Source: Propionibacteriaceae bacterium (GTDB taxonomy: Bacteria; Actinomycetota; Actinomycetes; Propionibacteriales; Propionibacteriaceae). From it: a stretch of 11,476 nt of DNA. The position numbers and the translations under genes were made by a program. The number at the start of each line of letters is the position of its first letter. Positions within the stretch are counted from its first letter, which is position 1. The notes below the pieces were generated by a model. The model did no database searches and was not told the DNA's origin. It saw nothing but the letters and a program-made list of their open reading frames with translations. The DNA is taken from positions 1 through 11,476 of the forward strand of contig JAUNRO010000079.1 of NCBI GenBank assembly GCA_030544185.1, written 5' to 3'. Of the stretch, positions 1 through 7,012 are shown in pieces.

Positions 1-53
1 TCCTTGGCACCCGTGTTGTCGGCGACCTTGAGTCGCGACTCCTGCTGGATCAT
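1..53 (-). CDS. rplN: 50S ribosomal protein L14, N-terminal fragment cut by the window edge
   Basis: The reverse strand from the ATG at 53 reads MIQQESRLKVADNTGAK and continues past base 1. This matches the very conserved start of bacterial L14, including the VADNTGAK motif. L14 is a large-subunit protein at the subunit interface, contacting 16S rRNA and L19. An AGGAG ribosome-binding site lies six bases before the ATG (reverse strand, about 60-64). Only 17 complete codons are visible, so nothing can be said about the rest of the gene or the genes after it, although rplX and rplE would be expected. The gene just upstream on the same strand is a DUF421 membrane protein, not rpsQ, so L14 here is not directly continuous with the S10 cluster. 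Its identity is secure despite the short length. Confidence 0.93.
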   Translation of the reverse strand, partial: MIQQESRLKVADNTGAK

Positions 54-214
54 GTATTTCTCCTGTATGTCGAACCGGTTCCCCGGGCAGCACGCGACCC
101 CATGGACCACAGGGAGGCACACACCGGCCAAGGCCTGGTCGAACGGACTTTTGTGGATCAGTCACCCAGGAAAGGTCCCCGTGAGAGCGGGCTCAGACCT
201 AAGGCAACCTGGCT

Positions 215-244
215 AGCGTACATGACTTGCCGGAACGGGTGAAA
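215..244 (-). promoter_or_regulatory. Likely promoter of the rplN operon
   Basis: On the reverse strand a -10 hexamer TACGCT (220-215) fits the actinobacterial TANNNT pattern. It is preceded after 18 bases by TTTCAC (244-239) as a weak -35. This would start transcription near 208 and give rplN a leader of about 155 nt. The 220-bp gap between the DUF421 gene and rplN shows no open frame with a good ribosome-binding site, which fits a promoter plus a leader. Within the leader a small CCCG/CGGG hairpin can be drawn, flanked by GGTC/GACC, but I see no recognised regulatory RNA. Confidence 0.5.
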
Positions 245-273
245 TCCGCGCGTCGACTCGGTGCCTCCGCCCG

Positions 274-858
274 TCAGTCCAGGTCCTCCAGGAGCCGGGA
301 CGGGATGCGCTCCTGACCGATGATGCCGTCGACGAGATAGGGGTCGATCGGGCTCCCACTGCGGGTGATGCTCAGCTCCCCGGTGCGTTCGAGCACGACG
401 AGCGCGGCCTGCTCGAGCTGGTGCAGCCCCGCCCGGCGCAGGGCGCTGCGGAGTTCGTCCTCGACGATGTGGGCCCGGCGGACGAGGTCGGTCTGGATCC
501 GGCCCTCGATCATCAGCAGGATCGCGCGATTGTCGAACAGGTGCTCCGCGCGGGCGAACCGGCGCATCTCCCCCACCACCGCCTCCATGGCGAACAACGC
601 CAGCAGGGCGAGTGCTCCGGCGGTCAGGGTCGGGGTGTGCCCGAGCGTGACGCGGCCGGTGATCGCGCCGACGGCGACGACCGCGGCCGCGTCGAAGCCG
701 GACATCCGCGCCAGCAGCCGCTGCCCCAACAACCGGATCAGCAACACATAGAAGCCATAGATCGCGATCGTGCTGAGCACGACGGCGAGCGCGTCCCAGG
801 CGTCGATGCCGATGCGTGGCCAGAGTTCGGCCCAGATCGTGCGCAGGAAATCAGCCAT
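274..858 (-). CDS. DUF421 (YetF/YcaP-like) membrane protein
   Basis: This 194-residue protein has a hydrophobic N-terminal half with about three membrane segments (roughly residues 22-43, 57-72 and 78-95). A soluble C-terminal half of about 95 residues follows. The loop after the first segment reads RLLGQRLLARMSGFD and leads into AVGAITGRV, the core of the DUF421 family. The C-terminal part carries the family's VEDELRSALRRAG stretch (about 132-144). The family sits in the cytoplasmic membrane with a cytosolic C-terminal domain, and its biochemical role is not established. Length is normal. The start is an ATG with a purine-rich GGATGAGG before it. It lies 70 bp after the iron-transporter ATPase gene on the same strand, with a hairpin between, so linkage to iron uptake is unproven. 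Confidence 0.85.
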   Translation of the reverse strand: MADFLRTIWAELWPRIGIDAWDALAVVLSTIAIYGFYVLLIRLLGQRLLARMSGFDAAAVVAVGAITGRVTLGHTPTLTAGALALLALFAMEAVVGEMRRFARAEHLFDNRAILLMIEGRIQTDLVRRAHIVEDELRSALRRAGLHQLEQAALVVLERTGELSITRSGSPIDPYLVDGIIGQERIPSRLLEDLD

Positions 859-868
859 GCCTCATCCT

Positions 869-907
869 GCACCGGGAGGCTCCGGGTCGCCGGTACGCCC
901 CCGGTGC
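869..907 (-). terminator. Possible terminator or processing hairpin after the iron ABC operon
   Basis: An eight-base perfect inverted repeat, GCACCGGG (869-876) and CCCGGTGC (900-907), lies between the ATPase stop and the DUF421 start. The 23-base centre is itself GC-rich and can fold. There is no T tract, so it may be a weak terminator or an mRNA-stabilising stem rather than a classical intrinsic terminator. Confidence 0.35.
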
Positions 908-928
908 GCCGACGGGCAGGCCGGTGCG

Positions 929-2011
929 TCAGGCTGCGGGATAGAAGCAGGCGGCGCCACGCACCTGCAGCGAGACCCGGCCACGGGGCAGATCGCCCTG
1001 GATGCGGGCGACGACGGTCTCCCCCGAGTCCAGGCGGACGCTCACGTCGGCATCGTGGCCGAAGAACGTCACCTGCACGACCTCGCCGCTCGGCAGGCCC
1101 GGGGCCGCGGGCAGGACCAGGATCTGCTCCGGCCGCAACATCACCGAGCCCACACCGTCGCCGGCGTCGACCTGGAGGTCGCCGAGGCAGCTGCTCACGC
1201 AGCCCGCGACACAACGGCCCGGCAGGACGACTGCGTTGCCCACGAAGGTCGCGATGCCGCTGTCGGCAGGGGTCCGATAGACCTCGGCGGGGGTGCCCAC
1301 CTGGACGATCCGACCCTCCTGCATCACCGCGACGCGGTCGGCCAGCGACAGCGCCTCCTCCTGGTCGTGGGTCACGACGACCGCGGCGACGCCGAGCTCC
1401 CGCAGCGTCTCGCGGATGTCGGTCCGCACGCTGTGGCGCAGCGCCGCATCGAGCGCGGAGAACGGCTCGTCGAGCAGCACGAGTTCGGGACCGCAGGCCA
1501 ACGCCCGGGTCAGCGCCACGCGCTGGGCCTGGCCACCGGAGATCTCGGCCGGCATGCGATCGGCAAGATCGGCGATGTGCAGCAGCCCCAGCAGCCGCTT
1601 CACCTCGGCCCGCTCCCCCGCCCGGCGCAGACCGAACAGCTTCGAGGCCCCGGGGAGCCCGAACGCCACGTTCTGGGCCACGGTGAGGTGCGGGAACAGG
1701 GCGCCCTCCTGGGGCACCAGAGCGATCCGGCGCTTGTGGGCCGGGCGGGCCGTCACCTCGCGCGCGCCCAACAGGACGTGCCCGGCGTCCGGGGTCTCGA
1801 GGCCGGCGATCAGCCGCAGCAGCGTGGACTTGCCACAGCCCGAGGGACCCAGGATCGCGAGGAGCTCACCGGGGGCCAGGGACAGGCTCACCGAGCGGAC
1901 CGCGCGCGTGGCACCGAACGACTTCACCAGACCCTCGAGATTGAGCGCGGGCACAACGGGCGACGTCTCCACCGCGACCGAGACATCGGCGTCCAGCAGT
2001 CCCACGCTCAT
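929..2011 (-). CDS. fbpC: Ferric-iron ABC transporter, ATP-binding subunit (FbpC-like)
   Basis: This 360-residue cytoplasmic ATPase powers the permease encoded upstream. In order it shows Walker A GPSGCGKST (55-63), Q-loop Q101, signature ISGGQ (157-161), Walker B LVLLDE (177-182) and H-loop H215 in VVTHDQEE. The last ~85 residues form a TOBE-like regulatory domain, as in FbpC/PotA-type ATPases. About 22 extra residues precede the usual ABC start. The ATG at 2011 is chosen because a strong GGAGG lies six bases upstream. The gene follows the permease gene by 111 bp. That gap contains its own iron box (2028-2046), so it can probably be transcribed separately under DtxR/IdeR-type control. Family assignment is firm. 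Substrate iron is inferred from the operon and the iron boxes; the fbp symbol refers to ferric-binding protein, not mycobacterial antigen 85. Confidence 0.88.
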   Translation of the reverse strand: MSVGLLDADVSVAVETSPVVPALNLEGLVKSFGATRAVRSVSLSLAPGELLAILGPSGCGKSTLLRLIAGLETPDAGHVLLGAREVTARPAHKRRIALVPQEGALFPHLTVAQNVAFGLPGASKLFGLRRAGERAEVKRLLGLLHIADLADRMPAEISGGQAQRVALTRALACGPELVLLDEPFSALDAALRHSVRTDIRETLRELGVAAVVVTHDQEEALSLADRVAVMQEGRIVQVGTPAEVYRTPADSGIATFVGNAVVLPGRCVAGCVSSCLGDLQVDAGDGVGSVMLRPEQILVLPAAPGLPSGEVVQVTFFGHDADVSVRLDSGETVVARIQGDLPRGRVSLQVRGAACFYPAA

Positions 2012-2027
2012 GAGCTCCTCCTCGTGG

Positions 2028-2046
2028 CAAGGTTAGGCAAACCTTA
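2028..2046. promoter_or_regulatory. DtxR/IdeR-type iron box before the ATPase gene
   Basis: The 19-mer CAAGGTTAGGCAAACCTTA matches the known palindromic DtxR/IdeR consensus at 15 of 19 positions by my count. It lies 16 bp before the ATPase start codon, a position that would block transcription when iron is plentiful. It shares the 13-base core GTTAGGCAAACCT with the box upstream of the binding-protein gene, which supports a common regulator. Confidence 0.82.
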
Positions 2047-2055
2047 ATAGCTCAA

Positions 2056-2073
2056 TCCTCGGCGCGTCGAGGA
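2056..2073 (-). terminator. Short hairpin between permease and ATPase genes
   Basis: TCCTCG (2056-2061) and CGAGGA (2068-2073) form a six-base perfect stem with a six-base loop. On the reverse strand it follows the permease stop and is followed by TTGAGC rather than a long T tract. It may attenuate read-through from the permease gene, which would make the second iron box more important. It could equally be chance. Confidence 0.35.
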
Positions 2074-2122
2074 AATTCGACGTGAGATCGCGCACACTTC
2101 CCGCGGTCAGGCTGGTCCGGCC

Positions 2123-3691
2123 TCAGGTCAGCGGCTCGACGACAGCCTCCTCGACGACCCGCGCCCGGGCCTGTTTCGGCAGCGAGACCCGCACCAGCAT
2201 CACCGCGGGCGCGATCGCGACCAGCACCAGGCCGAGCGCATAGGGCGCCGCGGTGGCGTACGCCAATTCCTCGGTGTGCAGCCACAGCCGGGTGGCGAGC
2301 GTCTCGAACCCGGCCGGGCGGAGCAGCAGCGTCGCCGGCAGCTCCTTCATCGCACTCAGCATGACCAGCACGAAGCCCGCCGCGATCCCGGGCATCGCCA
2401 GCGGCAGGGTCACCCGGCGCAGCACCATCGTCGTGCCGGCCCCCAGGGACCGGGCCGCCTCCTCGATCCGGGGTGAGGACACCACGACCGCCCCGCGGAT
2501 CGCTCCCATGGCGGCCGACAGCAACAGCAGCACATAGGTCAGCACGAGCATGGGGACCTGCTGATAGATCACCCGGGCATACCGGATCCCGAAGAACACC
2601 ATCGCCAGCGCGACGACGAGTCCGGGCAGGCCGTGGGCGAAATAGACCACGTGCTGCAACCCGCGCGACAGCCGCGACTGGGACCGGGCGGCATAGATCC
2701 CCAGCGGCAGCGCGGCCAGCGTCGCGCAGGCACCCGCGATCGCGCAGACCACGACGGTGTTCGCGATCACCTGCCCCAGCTCACCGGGCAGCCCGTTCGC
2801 CAGATCGCGCACGAGCCAGCCCAGGACCACCGCCACGGGATAGCCGAGCGCGACGATCAGCACGCCGGCCACGCCGGCCACGGCGGGCACGCGCCAGCGG
2901 CCCAGCGCGAGCGGCACCGGCGGCCGCTTCGGCCCCTGGGCCGTGCCGAGCGAGGCGGCACGGGACCGGGTCCGCATCTCGGCGGCGGTGATGAGCAGGG
3001 TCATGAGGATGAGTACGCAGGCGAGGGCCGCGGCCGGGAGCCGGTCGAACGAGGCCCGATAGGACATGAAGATCGCGCGCGTGAACACGTCGAAGCGCAT
3101 CAGCGCGACGGAGCCGAAGTCCGACAGCGCATAGGTGGCGACGAGCAGGCCACCCGCCGCGGCAGCCGGGCGTACCGTCGGCCAGGTCACCCGGGCGAAT
3201 GTCGTCCACCGGCCGCGCCCCAGGCTGCCGGAGACCTCCTCCAGGGTCCCGCCCGCACCGCGCAGCGCGGCCGCCGCGGACAGATAGACATAGGGGAACG
3301 TGCTTCCGCTCAGCACAAGGACCGAGCCCCACGCGCCCTCGAGACCGGTGGTGGAGATCCAGGCGTACGCCGCGACGTAGCTCGGCATCGCCAGCGGCAA
3401 CGCGCACGCCACCCGCCACACCGAGCGCCCCGGCAGATCGGTGCGCTCGGTCAGCCAGGCGAGCCCGACCCCGATCACGACCGCGAGCGCCGTCACCGTG
3501 ACGACCAGGAACGCGCTGTTCCCCAGCAGGGCGAGGGTGCGCGGGCTGGCGAGGGTGCCGAGGACGGTCTCACGGCGGCCGGTCGCGACGTGGAAGAGGA
3601 GGTAGGCCAGCGGCAGCAGCGAGAACGCCGCGACCACCACCGACAGCGCGACGATGATGCGCGGGGTGGTGGTGGTCGCGGTGGTTCTCAC
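2123..3691 (-). CDS. fbpB: Ferric-iron ABC transporter, fused two-domain permease (FbpB-like)
   Basis: This 522-residue membrane protein holds two tandem binding-protein-dependent permease domains in one chain, giving about twelve membrane helices. Each half has an EAA-type cytoplasmic loop that docks on the ATPase: residues 151-171 (EEVSGSLGRG...) and 410-430 (EEAARSLGAG...). This duplicated layout is typical of the FbpB/SfuB/ThiP class of iron and thiamine importers. The start is a GTG at 3691, 12 bp after the binding-protein stop. No strong ribosome-binding site is visible, so translational coupling to the upstream gene is likely. The C-terminus ends about 20 residues after the last helix. 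The iron substrate is inferred from the neighbouring lipoprotein and the iron boxes; thiamine or phosphonate transport is less likely. Confidence 0.88.
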   Translation of the reverse strand: MRTTATTTTPRIIVALSVVVAAFSLLPLAYLLFHVATGRRETVLGTLASPRTLALLGNSAFLVVTVTALAVVIGVGLAWLTERTDLPGRSVWRVACALPLAMPSYVAAYAWISTTGLEGAWGSVLVLSGSTFPYVYLSAAAALRGAGGTLEEVSGSLGRGRWTTFARVTWPTVRPAAAAGGLLVATYALSDFGSVALMRFDVFTRAIFMSYRASFDRLPAAALACVLILMTLLITAAEMRTRSRAASLGTAQGPKRPPVPLALGRWRVPAVAGVAGVLIVALGYPVAVVLGWLVRDLANGLPGELGQVIANTVVVCAIAGACATLAALPLGIYAARSQSRLSRGLQHVVYFAHGLPGLVVALAMVFFGIRYARVIYQQVPMLVLTYVLLLLSAAMGAIRGAVVVSSPRIEEAARSLGAGTTMVLRRVTLPLAMPGIAAGFVLVMLSAMKELPATLLLRPAGFETLATRLWLHTEELAYATAAPYALGLVLVAIAPAVMLVRVSLPKQARARVVEEAVVEPLT

Positions 3692-3703
3692 TCAGTGGAT
3701 CTT

Positions 3704-4756
3704 TCAGATCATGCCGGCATCCCGCAGCATCGCCTGGGTGGCATCGAGCGAATCGAGGTCGTTCAGGTCGATGTTGTTGGCCGCGGTGAGGTCGATCGGG
3801 CGCAGATCGAAGGCTGGCTGGACGTCGGCCCGGACCGGATATTCAGCAGTCTCCTTGGCGAAGTATTCCTGGCCCTCCGCCGACACCAGATAGGCGATCG
3901 CCTGCTGGGCGGCCTCGGGCCGCTGCGAGCTGGCGAGCACGCCCGCACCGGCCACGTTGATCAGGCCGGCCGGGTCGCTGGCCGGGAAATAGACCAGCTG
4001 GGACTTCACTTCGGCGGGATCCTTGCCCTGGGCGAAGCGATACCAGTAGTAGTGGTTGATGAGACCCACGCCGACCTCGCCGCGCTCGACGGCCTCCAGG
4101 GCGGCGTTGTTGTTGGCATAGACCTTCGGCTCCAACGCCTTGAAGTCCTCCAGCCACGTCCTGGCGCCGTCCTCACCCTTGGCCACCCGCAGCGCGGTCA
4201 CGAAGGACTGGAACGACGCGTTCGTCGGCGCATAGCCGATCTGGCCCCGGAACTCCGGATTCAGCAGATCATCGACCGACGTGGCGTCGACCGCGGCGGG
4301 CGAGACCTCGGCGTTCACCGCGGCCACCCGCGCACGCCCGGAAGTGGCGACCCACAACTTGTCGTCATCGATATAGGCCTCGTCGACACCCGCGACAGTG
4401 GCGTCGTCGAGCGTGGCGAGCATGTCGGCCTTCTTCAGCGCGCCCAGCGCACCGGCGTCCTGGGAGAAGAACACATCGGCCGGGGACCGGTCGCCCTCCT
4501 CCATGAGCTTGGCGGCCTGCTCGGCCGTGCCGGCATATTGCACCTCGACATCGCGGCCGAGCTCCGCCTCCAGTTTTTCGATGGCGGGGGCGACCAAGGT
4601 CTCACTGCGACCGGAATAGATGACCAGTGCACCCTCGGCATCGCCGGCTGCGGGGGCAGGTTCGGGGGTGCTCCCGCCGCCGTCCCCGCCACCACATGCA
4701 GCGAGCAGGAGGCAGGAGGTCAGCGCGGCGGCGAGCGCGCGGGCGGTTCTCTTCAT
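3704..4756 (-). CDS. fbpA: Ferric-iron-binding lipoprotein of an ABC transporter (FbpA-like)
   Basis: This 350-residue extracellular solute-binding protein is anchored by a lipid. A signal peptide (KR near the N-terminus, hydrophobic 7-20) ends in the lipobox LAAC with Cys21, followed by a Gly/Pro/Ala linker to about residue 42. The mature domain begins LVIYSGRSE, as in FbpA/FutA proteins. NHYYWYR (234-240) supplies the paired tyrosines, Y236 and Y237, known to hold Fe(III) in this family. The His and Glu ligands of Haemophilus FbpA appear to be missing: the regions read SGRSE (48-52) and FFSQD (96-100). This suggests a tyrosine-based variant of the site. GGAG lies seven bases before the ATG. 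It is the first gene of the three-gene importer, with an iron box 25 bp upstream. Confidence 0.9.
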   Translation of the reverse strand: MKRTARALAAALTSCLLLAACGGGDGGGSTPEPAPAAGDAEGALVIYSGRSETLVAPAIEKLEAELGRDVEVQYAGTAEQAAKLMEEGDRSPADVFFSQDAGALGALKKADMLATLDDATVAGVDEAYIDDDKLWVATSGRARVAAVNAEVSPAAVDATSVDDLLNPEFRGQIGYAPTNASFQSFVTALRVAKGEDGARTWLEDFKALEPKVYANNNAALEAVERGEVGVGLINHYYWYRFAQGKDPAEVKSQLVYFPASDPAGLINVAGAGVLASSQRPEAAQQAIAYLVSAEGQEYFAKETAEYPVRADVQPAFDLRPIDLTAANNIDLNDLDSLDATQAMLRDAGMI

Positions 4757-4781
4757 TGACGAACTCCGTTGTTAGGGCCTA

Positions 4782-4800
4782 CTTAGTTAGGCAAACCTAA
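4782..4800. promoter_or_regulatory. DtxR/IdeR-type iron box before the iron-importer operon
   Basis: CTTAGTTAGGCAAACCTAA matches the DtxR/IdeR consensus at 15 of 19 positions by my count. The right half continues with another CCTAA (4801-4805), so a second overlapping half-site may exist. It lies 25 bp before the binding-protein ATG. Iron-loaded repressor is expected to bind here and shut off uptake. No clear -35/-10 pair can be separated from the box. Confidence 0.87.
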
Positions 4801-4814
4801 CCTAATCGCCGAAA

Positions 4815-4834
4815 CGCGGGCAAATGTTCCCGCG
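4815..4834 (-). terminator. Probable intrinsic terminator after the dodecin gene
   Basis: CGCGGG (4815-4820) and CCCGCG (4829-4834) form a perfect six-base GC stem with an eight-base loop. On the reverse strand it is followed by TTTCGGC. It sits 36 bp after the dodecin stop and just before the iron box, so it plausibly separates the treZ-dodecin transcript from the iron operon. The short T tract keeps confidence moderate. Confidence 0.5.
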
Positions 4835-4870
4835 GAATCTGCGTGAGAGGCTCGTCACATCGGCGCGTGC

Positions 4871-5095
4871 TCAGTTGGGCTGCGGCGGCGCCTGGAGCCG
4901 GTGGCCCACCTTCAGCGACACCTGATAGTGCGCAACCTTGCCGTCGGCGACGTGGCCACGAATCTGGGTGACCTCGAACCAGCCGATCTGCTCGATGCTC
5001 TGAGCCGCGGTGCTGATCGCGTTGTTGATGGCCTCGTCGATGCCCTGCGCGCTTGTGCCGACCAGGTCGATCGTGCGATAGACGTTGTCGCTCAT
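4871..5095 (-). CDS. Dodecin, flavin-binding storage protein
   Basis: This 74-residue protein matches dodecin along its whole length. Dodecins form hollow dodecamers that hold flavins (FMN, FAD or riboflavin), and sometimes CoA, protecting them and quenching their photochemistry. Seen here are the N-terminal strand YRTIDLVGTS, a helix at about 18-35, and GWFEVTQIRGHV with Trp39, the residue that stacks on the flavin ring. Gln58 in AHYQVSLKVG matches the second flavin contact. AAAGGAG lies five bases before the ATG. The gene starts 60 bp after treZ on the same strand, and a CGCCCC/GGGGCG hairpin lies in that gap (5121-5136), so read-through with partial attenuation is possible. Identification is strong. 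Which flavin is bound cannot be told from sequence. Confidence 0.95.
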   Translation of the reverse strand: MSDNVYRTIDLVGTSAQGIDEAINNAISTAAQSIEQIGWFEVTQIRGHVADGKVAHYQVSLKVGHRLQAPPQPN

Positions 5096-5120
5096 GGGGG
5101 CTCCTTTGCCTGTTCCGGTG

Positions 5121-5136
5121 CGCCCCGGGTGGGGCG
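5121..5136 (-). other. Hairpin in the treZ-dodecin gap
   Basis: CGCCCC (5121-5126) and GGGGCG (5131-5136) form a six-base all-GC stem with a four-base loop, just after the treZ stop on the reverse strand. No T tract follows. It could be a weak terminator, a stem that protects the upstream mRNA end, or chance in GC-rich DNA. Confidence 0.3.
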
Positions 5137-5155
5137 ATCCGCAGCCTAATGGGCC

Positions 5156-6967
5156 TCAGCCACCGGGCTTCGGCTGGGTCACCAGCTTGAGCAGCGCCAC
5201 GGATTTCGGCGCCATCGTCAGCATCGTCTCATCCCCCACGGGGGTGAACTCGAGTTCCCCGCTGCTGAACAGCGCCTCCGACGGTCCCTCGAGCGGGATG
5301 CGCGCGGTGCTGTCACCGAAATTGACGACGATCGACAGCACCGCACCGCGGACGACCATGAACCACTCGTCATCGGCGCTGTGTTCCGCGCTCGTCCACT
5401 CGAAGCGGGGATCGGTGAGGTCCGGCCAGGTTCGGCGCAACTGCACCAATTGCTTGTAGGCGTCCAGCAGCCGCGCGTGCTCGCCCTCCTCGATCTCGGC
5501 CCAGTTGAGCATCGACCCGGTGAAGGTGGATTCCGCCTGCGGGTCCGGGACCTCGACGTCGCCCCACTCCATCTTCTCGAACTCCGCGAGCCGCCCCTTG
5601 GTCACCGACTCGGCCAGATCCGGTTCGGGATGGGAGGTGAAGAACATGAACGGCGTCGAGGCGCCCCATTCCTCGCCCATGAAGATCATGGGCGTACACG
5701 GCCCAAGCAGGATCAACGCCGCCGCGATGATCAGCTCCTCGGTGGTGTAGTCCTTCGACAGCCGCCGCCCATCGGCCCGGTTGCCGATCTGGTCGTGGTT
5801 GTCGGAACACACGACCAGCCGCCACGTCGGCGTCTTGCTCGTGTCGAGCTGGCGCCCGTGTCGCCGGCCCCGGAAGGTCGACACCGTCCCGTCGTGGAAG
5901 AACCCGGTCTCGAACACCTTCGACAGCGCCTCCAGCGAGGCGAAATCCGCGTAGTAGCCGCTCGATTCACCCGTCAGATTCGCCAGCAGCGCGTGGTGGA
6001 AGTCGTCGCTCCACTGGGCCGTGAGCCCGAACCCGCCCGCCTCACGCGGGGTGATCAGCCGCGGGTTGTTCTGATCGGACTCGGCGATCAGGGTCAGCGG
6101 CCGGCCAAGGAACGCGCTCAACGCATCGACCTCGGCGGCCATCTCCTCCAGGATGTGCTCGGCGCGGTGGTCGGTCAGCGCATGCACGGCGTCAAGCCGC
6201 AGCCCGTCGACGTGGAAGTCCCGCAGCCACATGAGGGCGTTGTCGATGATGTAGCGCCGCACCTCATCGGAGTCCTCCCCGTCGAGGTTGATCGCGGTCC
6301 CCCACGGGCTTTGCACGGCGTCGTTGAAATACGGCCCGAACCGCGGCAGGTAGTTCCCCGACGGGCCGAGGTGGTTGTAGACGACGTCCTGGATCACGCC
6401 CAGCCCGCGGGCATGGCAGGCCTCGACGAAGCGGATGTACGCCGCAGGGCTCCCGTAGGCATGGTGCACCGCATACCACGCGACGCCGTCGTAGCCCCAG
6501 CCGTGATCGCCGTTGAACGCGTTCACCGGCATCAACTCGACGAAATCGATGCCGAGGTCGACCAAGTGATCGAGCCGGGCGATCGCCGAGTCGAGCGTGC
6601 CGCCGCTGCCGCTCGGACCCGGTGTGAAGGTGCCGATGTGGAGCTCATAGATCACCCCGCCGGCAAGCTGGCGGCCGGTCCAGGTGGTGTCGGTCCAGGT
6701 GTGCTCGGCGCGGTCGAACGAGCGGGACAGGCCGTGGACGCCATAGGGCTGCCAGCGCGAACGCGGGTCCGGTGTGGGCTGGGTCTCGCCGTCGATCAGG
6801 TAGCCGTAGTCGACACCGGTGCGCAGCAATTCCGCGGGAAGTTCCGTCGCCGACACCCACCAACCCCGCTCGGCGGGCTCCATGGGATAGGCGGTGCCGT
6901 CGGCCAGCAACTCCAACGAGGTGACGTTGGGCGCCCAGACGTCGTAGTTGATGGGCGGTGTCGCCAT
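5156..6967 (-). CDS. treZ: Malto-oligosyltrehalose trehalohydrolase (GH13)
   Basis: This 603-residue cytoplasmic enzyme hydrolyses the bond next to the terminal trehalosyl unit of maltooligosyl-trehalose, releasing trehalose in the TreY-TreZ route from glycogen or maltodextrin. An N-terminal immunoglobulin-like domain (YDVWAPNVTSLEL, about 8-90) precedes a GH13 barrel. GH13 motifs are DVVYNHLGPSGNYL (194-207), DGLRLDAVHAL (254-264, nucleophile D259), LIAESDQNN (293-301, acid/base E296) and SDNHDQIGNRADG (388-400, third acid D392). A beta-sheet domain closes the chain. Length fits the family. GGAGG lies six bases before the ATG. It starts 45 bp after murB. The partner treY and the debranching treX are not in this window, which is unusual because they often cluster. 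Confidence 0.93.
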   Translation of the reverse strand: MATPPINYDVWAPNVTSLELLADGTAYPMEPAERGWWVSATELPAELLRTGVDYGYLIDGETQPTPDPRSRWQPYGVHGLSRSFDRAEHTWTDTTWTGRQLAGGVIYELHIGTFTPGPSGSGGTLDSAIARLDHLVDLGIDFVELMPVNAFNGDHGWGYDGVAWYAVHHAYGSPAAYIRFVEACHARGLGVIQDVVYNHLGPSGNYLPRFGPYFNDAVQSPWGTAINLDGEDSDEVRRYIIDNALMWLRDFHVDGLRLDAVHALTDHRAEHILEEMAAEVDALSAFLGRPLTLIAESDQNNPRLITPREAGGFGLTAQWSDDFHHALLANLTGESSGYYADFASLEALSKVFETGFFHDGTVSTFRGRRHGRQLDTSKTPTWRLVVCSDNHDQIGNRADGRRLSKDYTTEELIIAAALILLGPCTPMIFMGEEWGASTPFMFFTSHPEPDLAESVTKGRLAEFEKMEWGDVEVPDPQAESTFTGSMLNWAEIEEGEHARLLDAYKQLVQLRRTWPDLTDPRFEWTSAEHSADDEWFMVVRGAVLSIVVNFGDSTARIPLEGPSEALFSSGELEFTPVGDETMLTMAPKSVALLKLVTQPKPGG

Positions 6968-7012
6968 GCTTGTCCTCCGTTTGCTGGGGTGGTCAGGCGG
7001 GTTCTCTCACGG

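Noticed and set aside
4..216. Plus-strand open frame of 70 codons at the left edge
   Set aside because: It runs antisense to the start of rplN and its leader, lacks a ribosome-binding site and resembles no family I know.
421..2047. Overlapping plus-strand open frames opposite the DUF421 and ATPase genes
   Set aside because: The reverse strand carries clear ABC and DUF421 motifs. The forward frames are low-complexity shadows.
2633..4759. Plus-strand open frame of 708 codons opposite the permease and binding-protein genes
   Set aside because: It is a shadow of fbpB and fbpA with no domain pattern and no ribosome-binding site.
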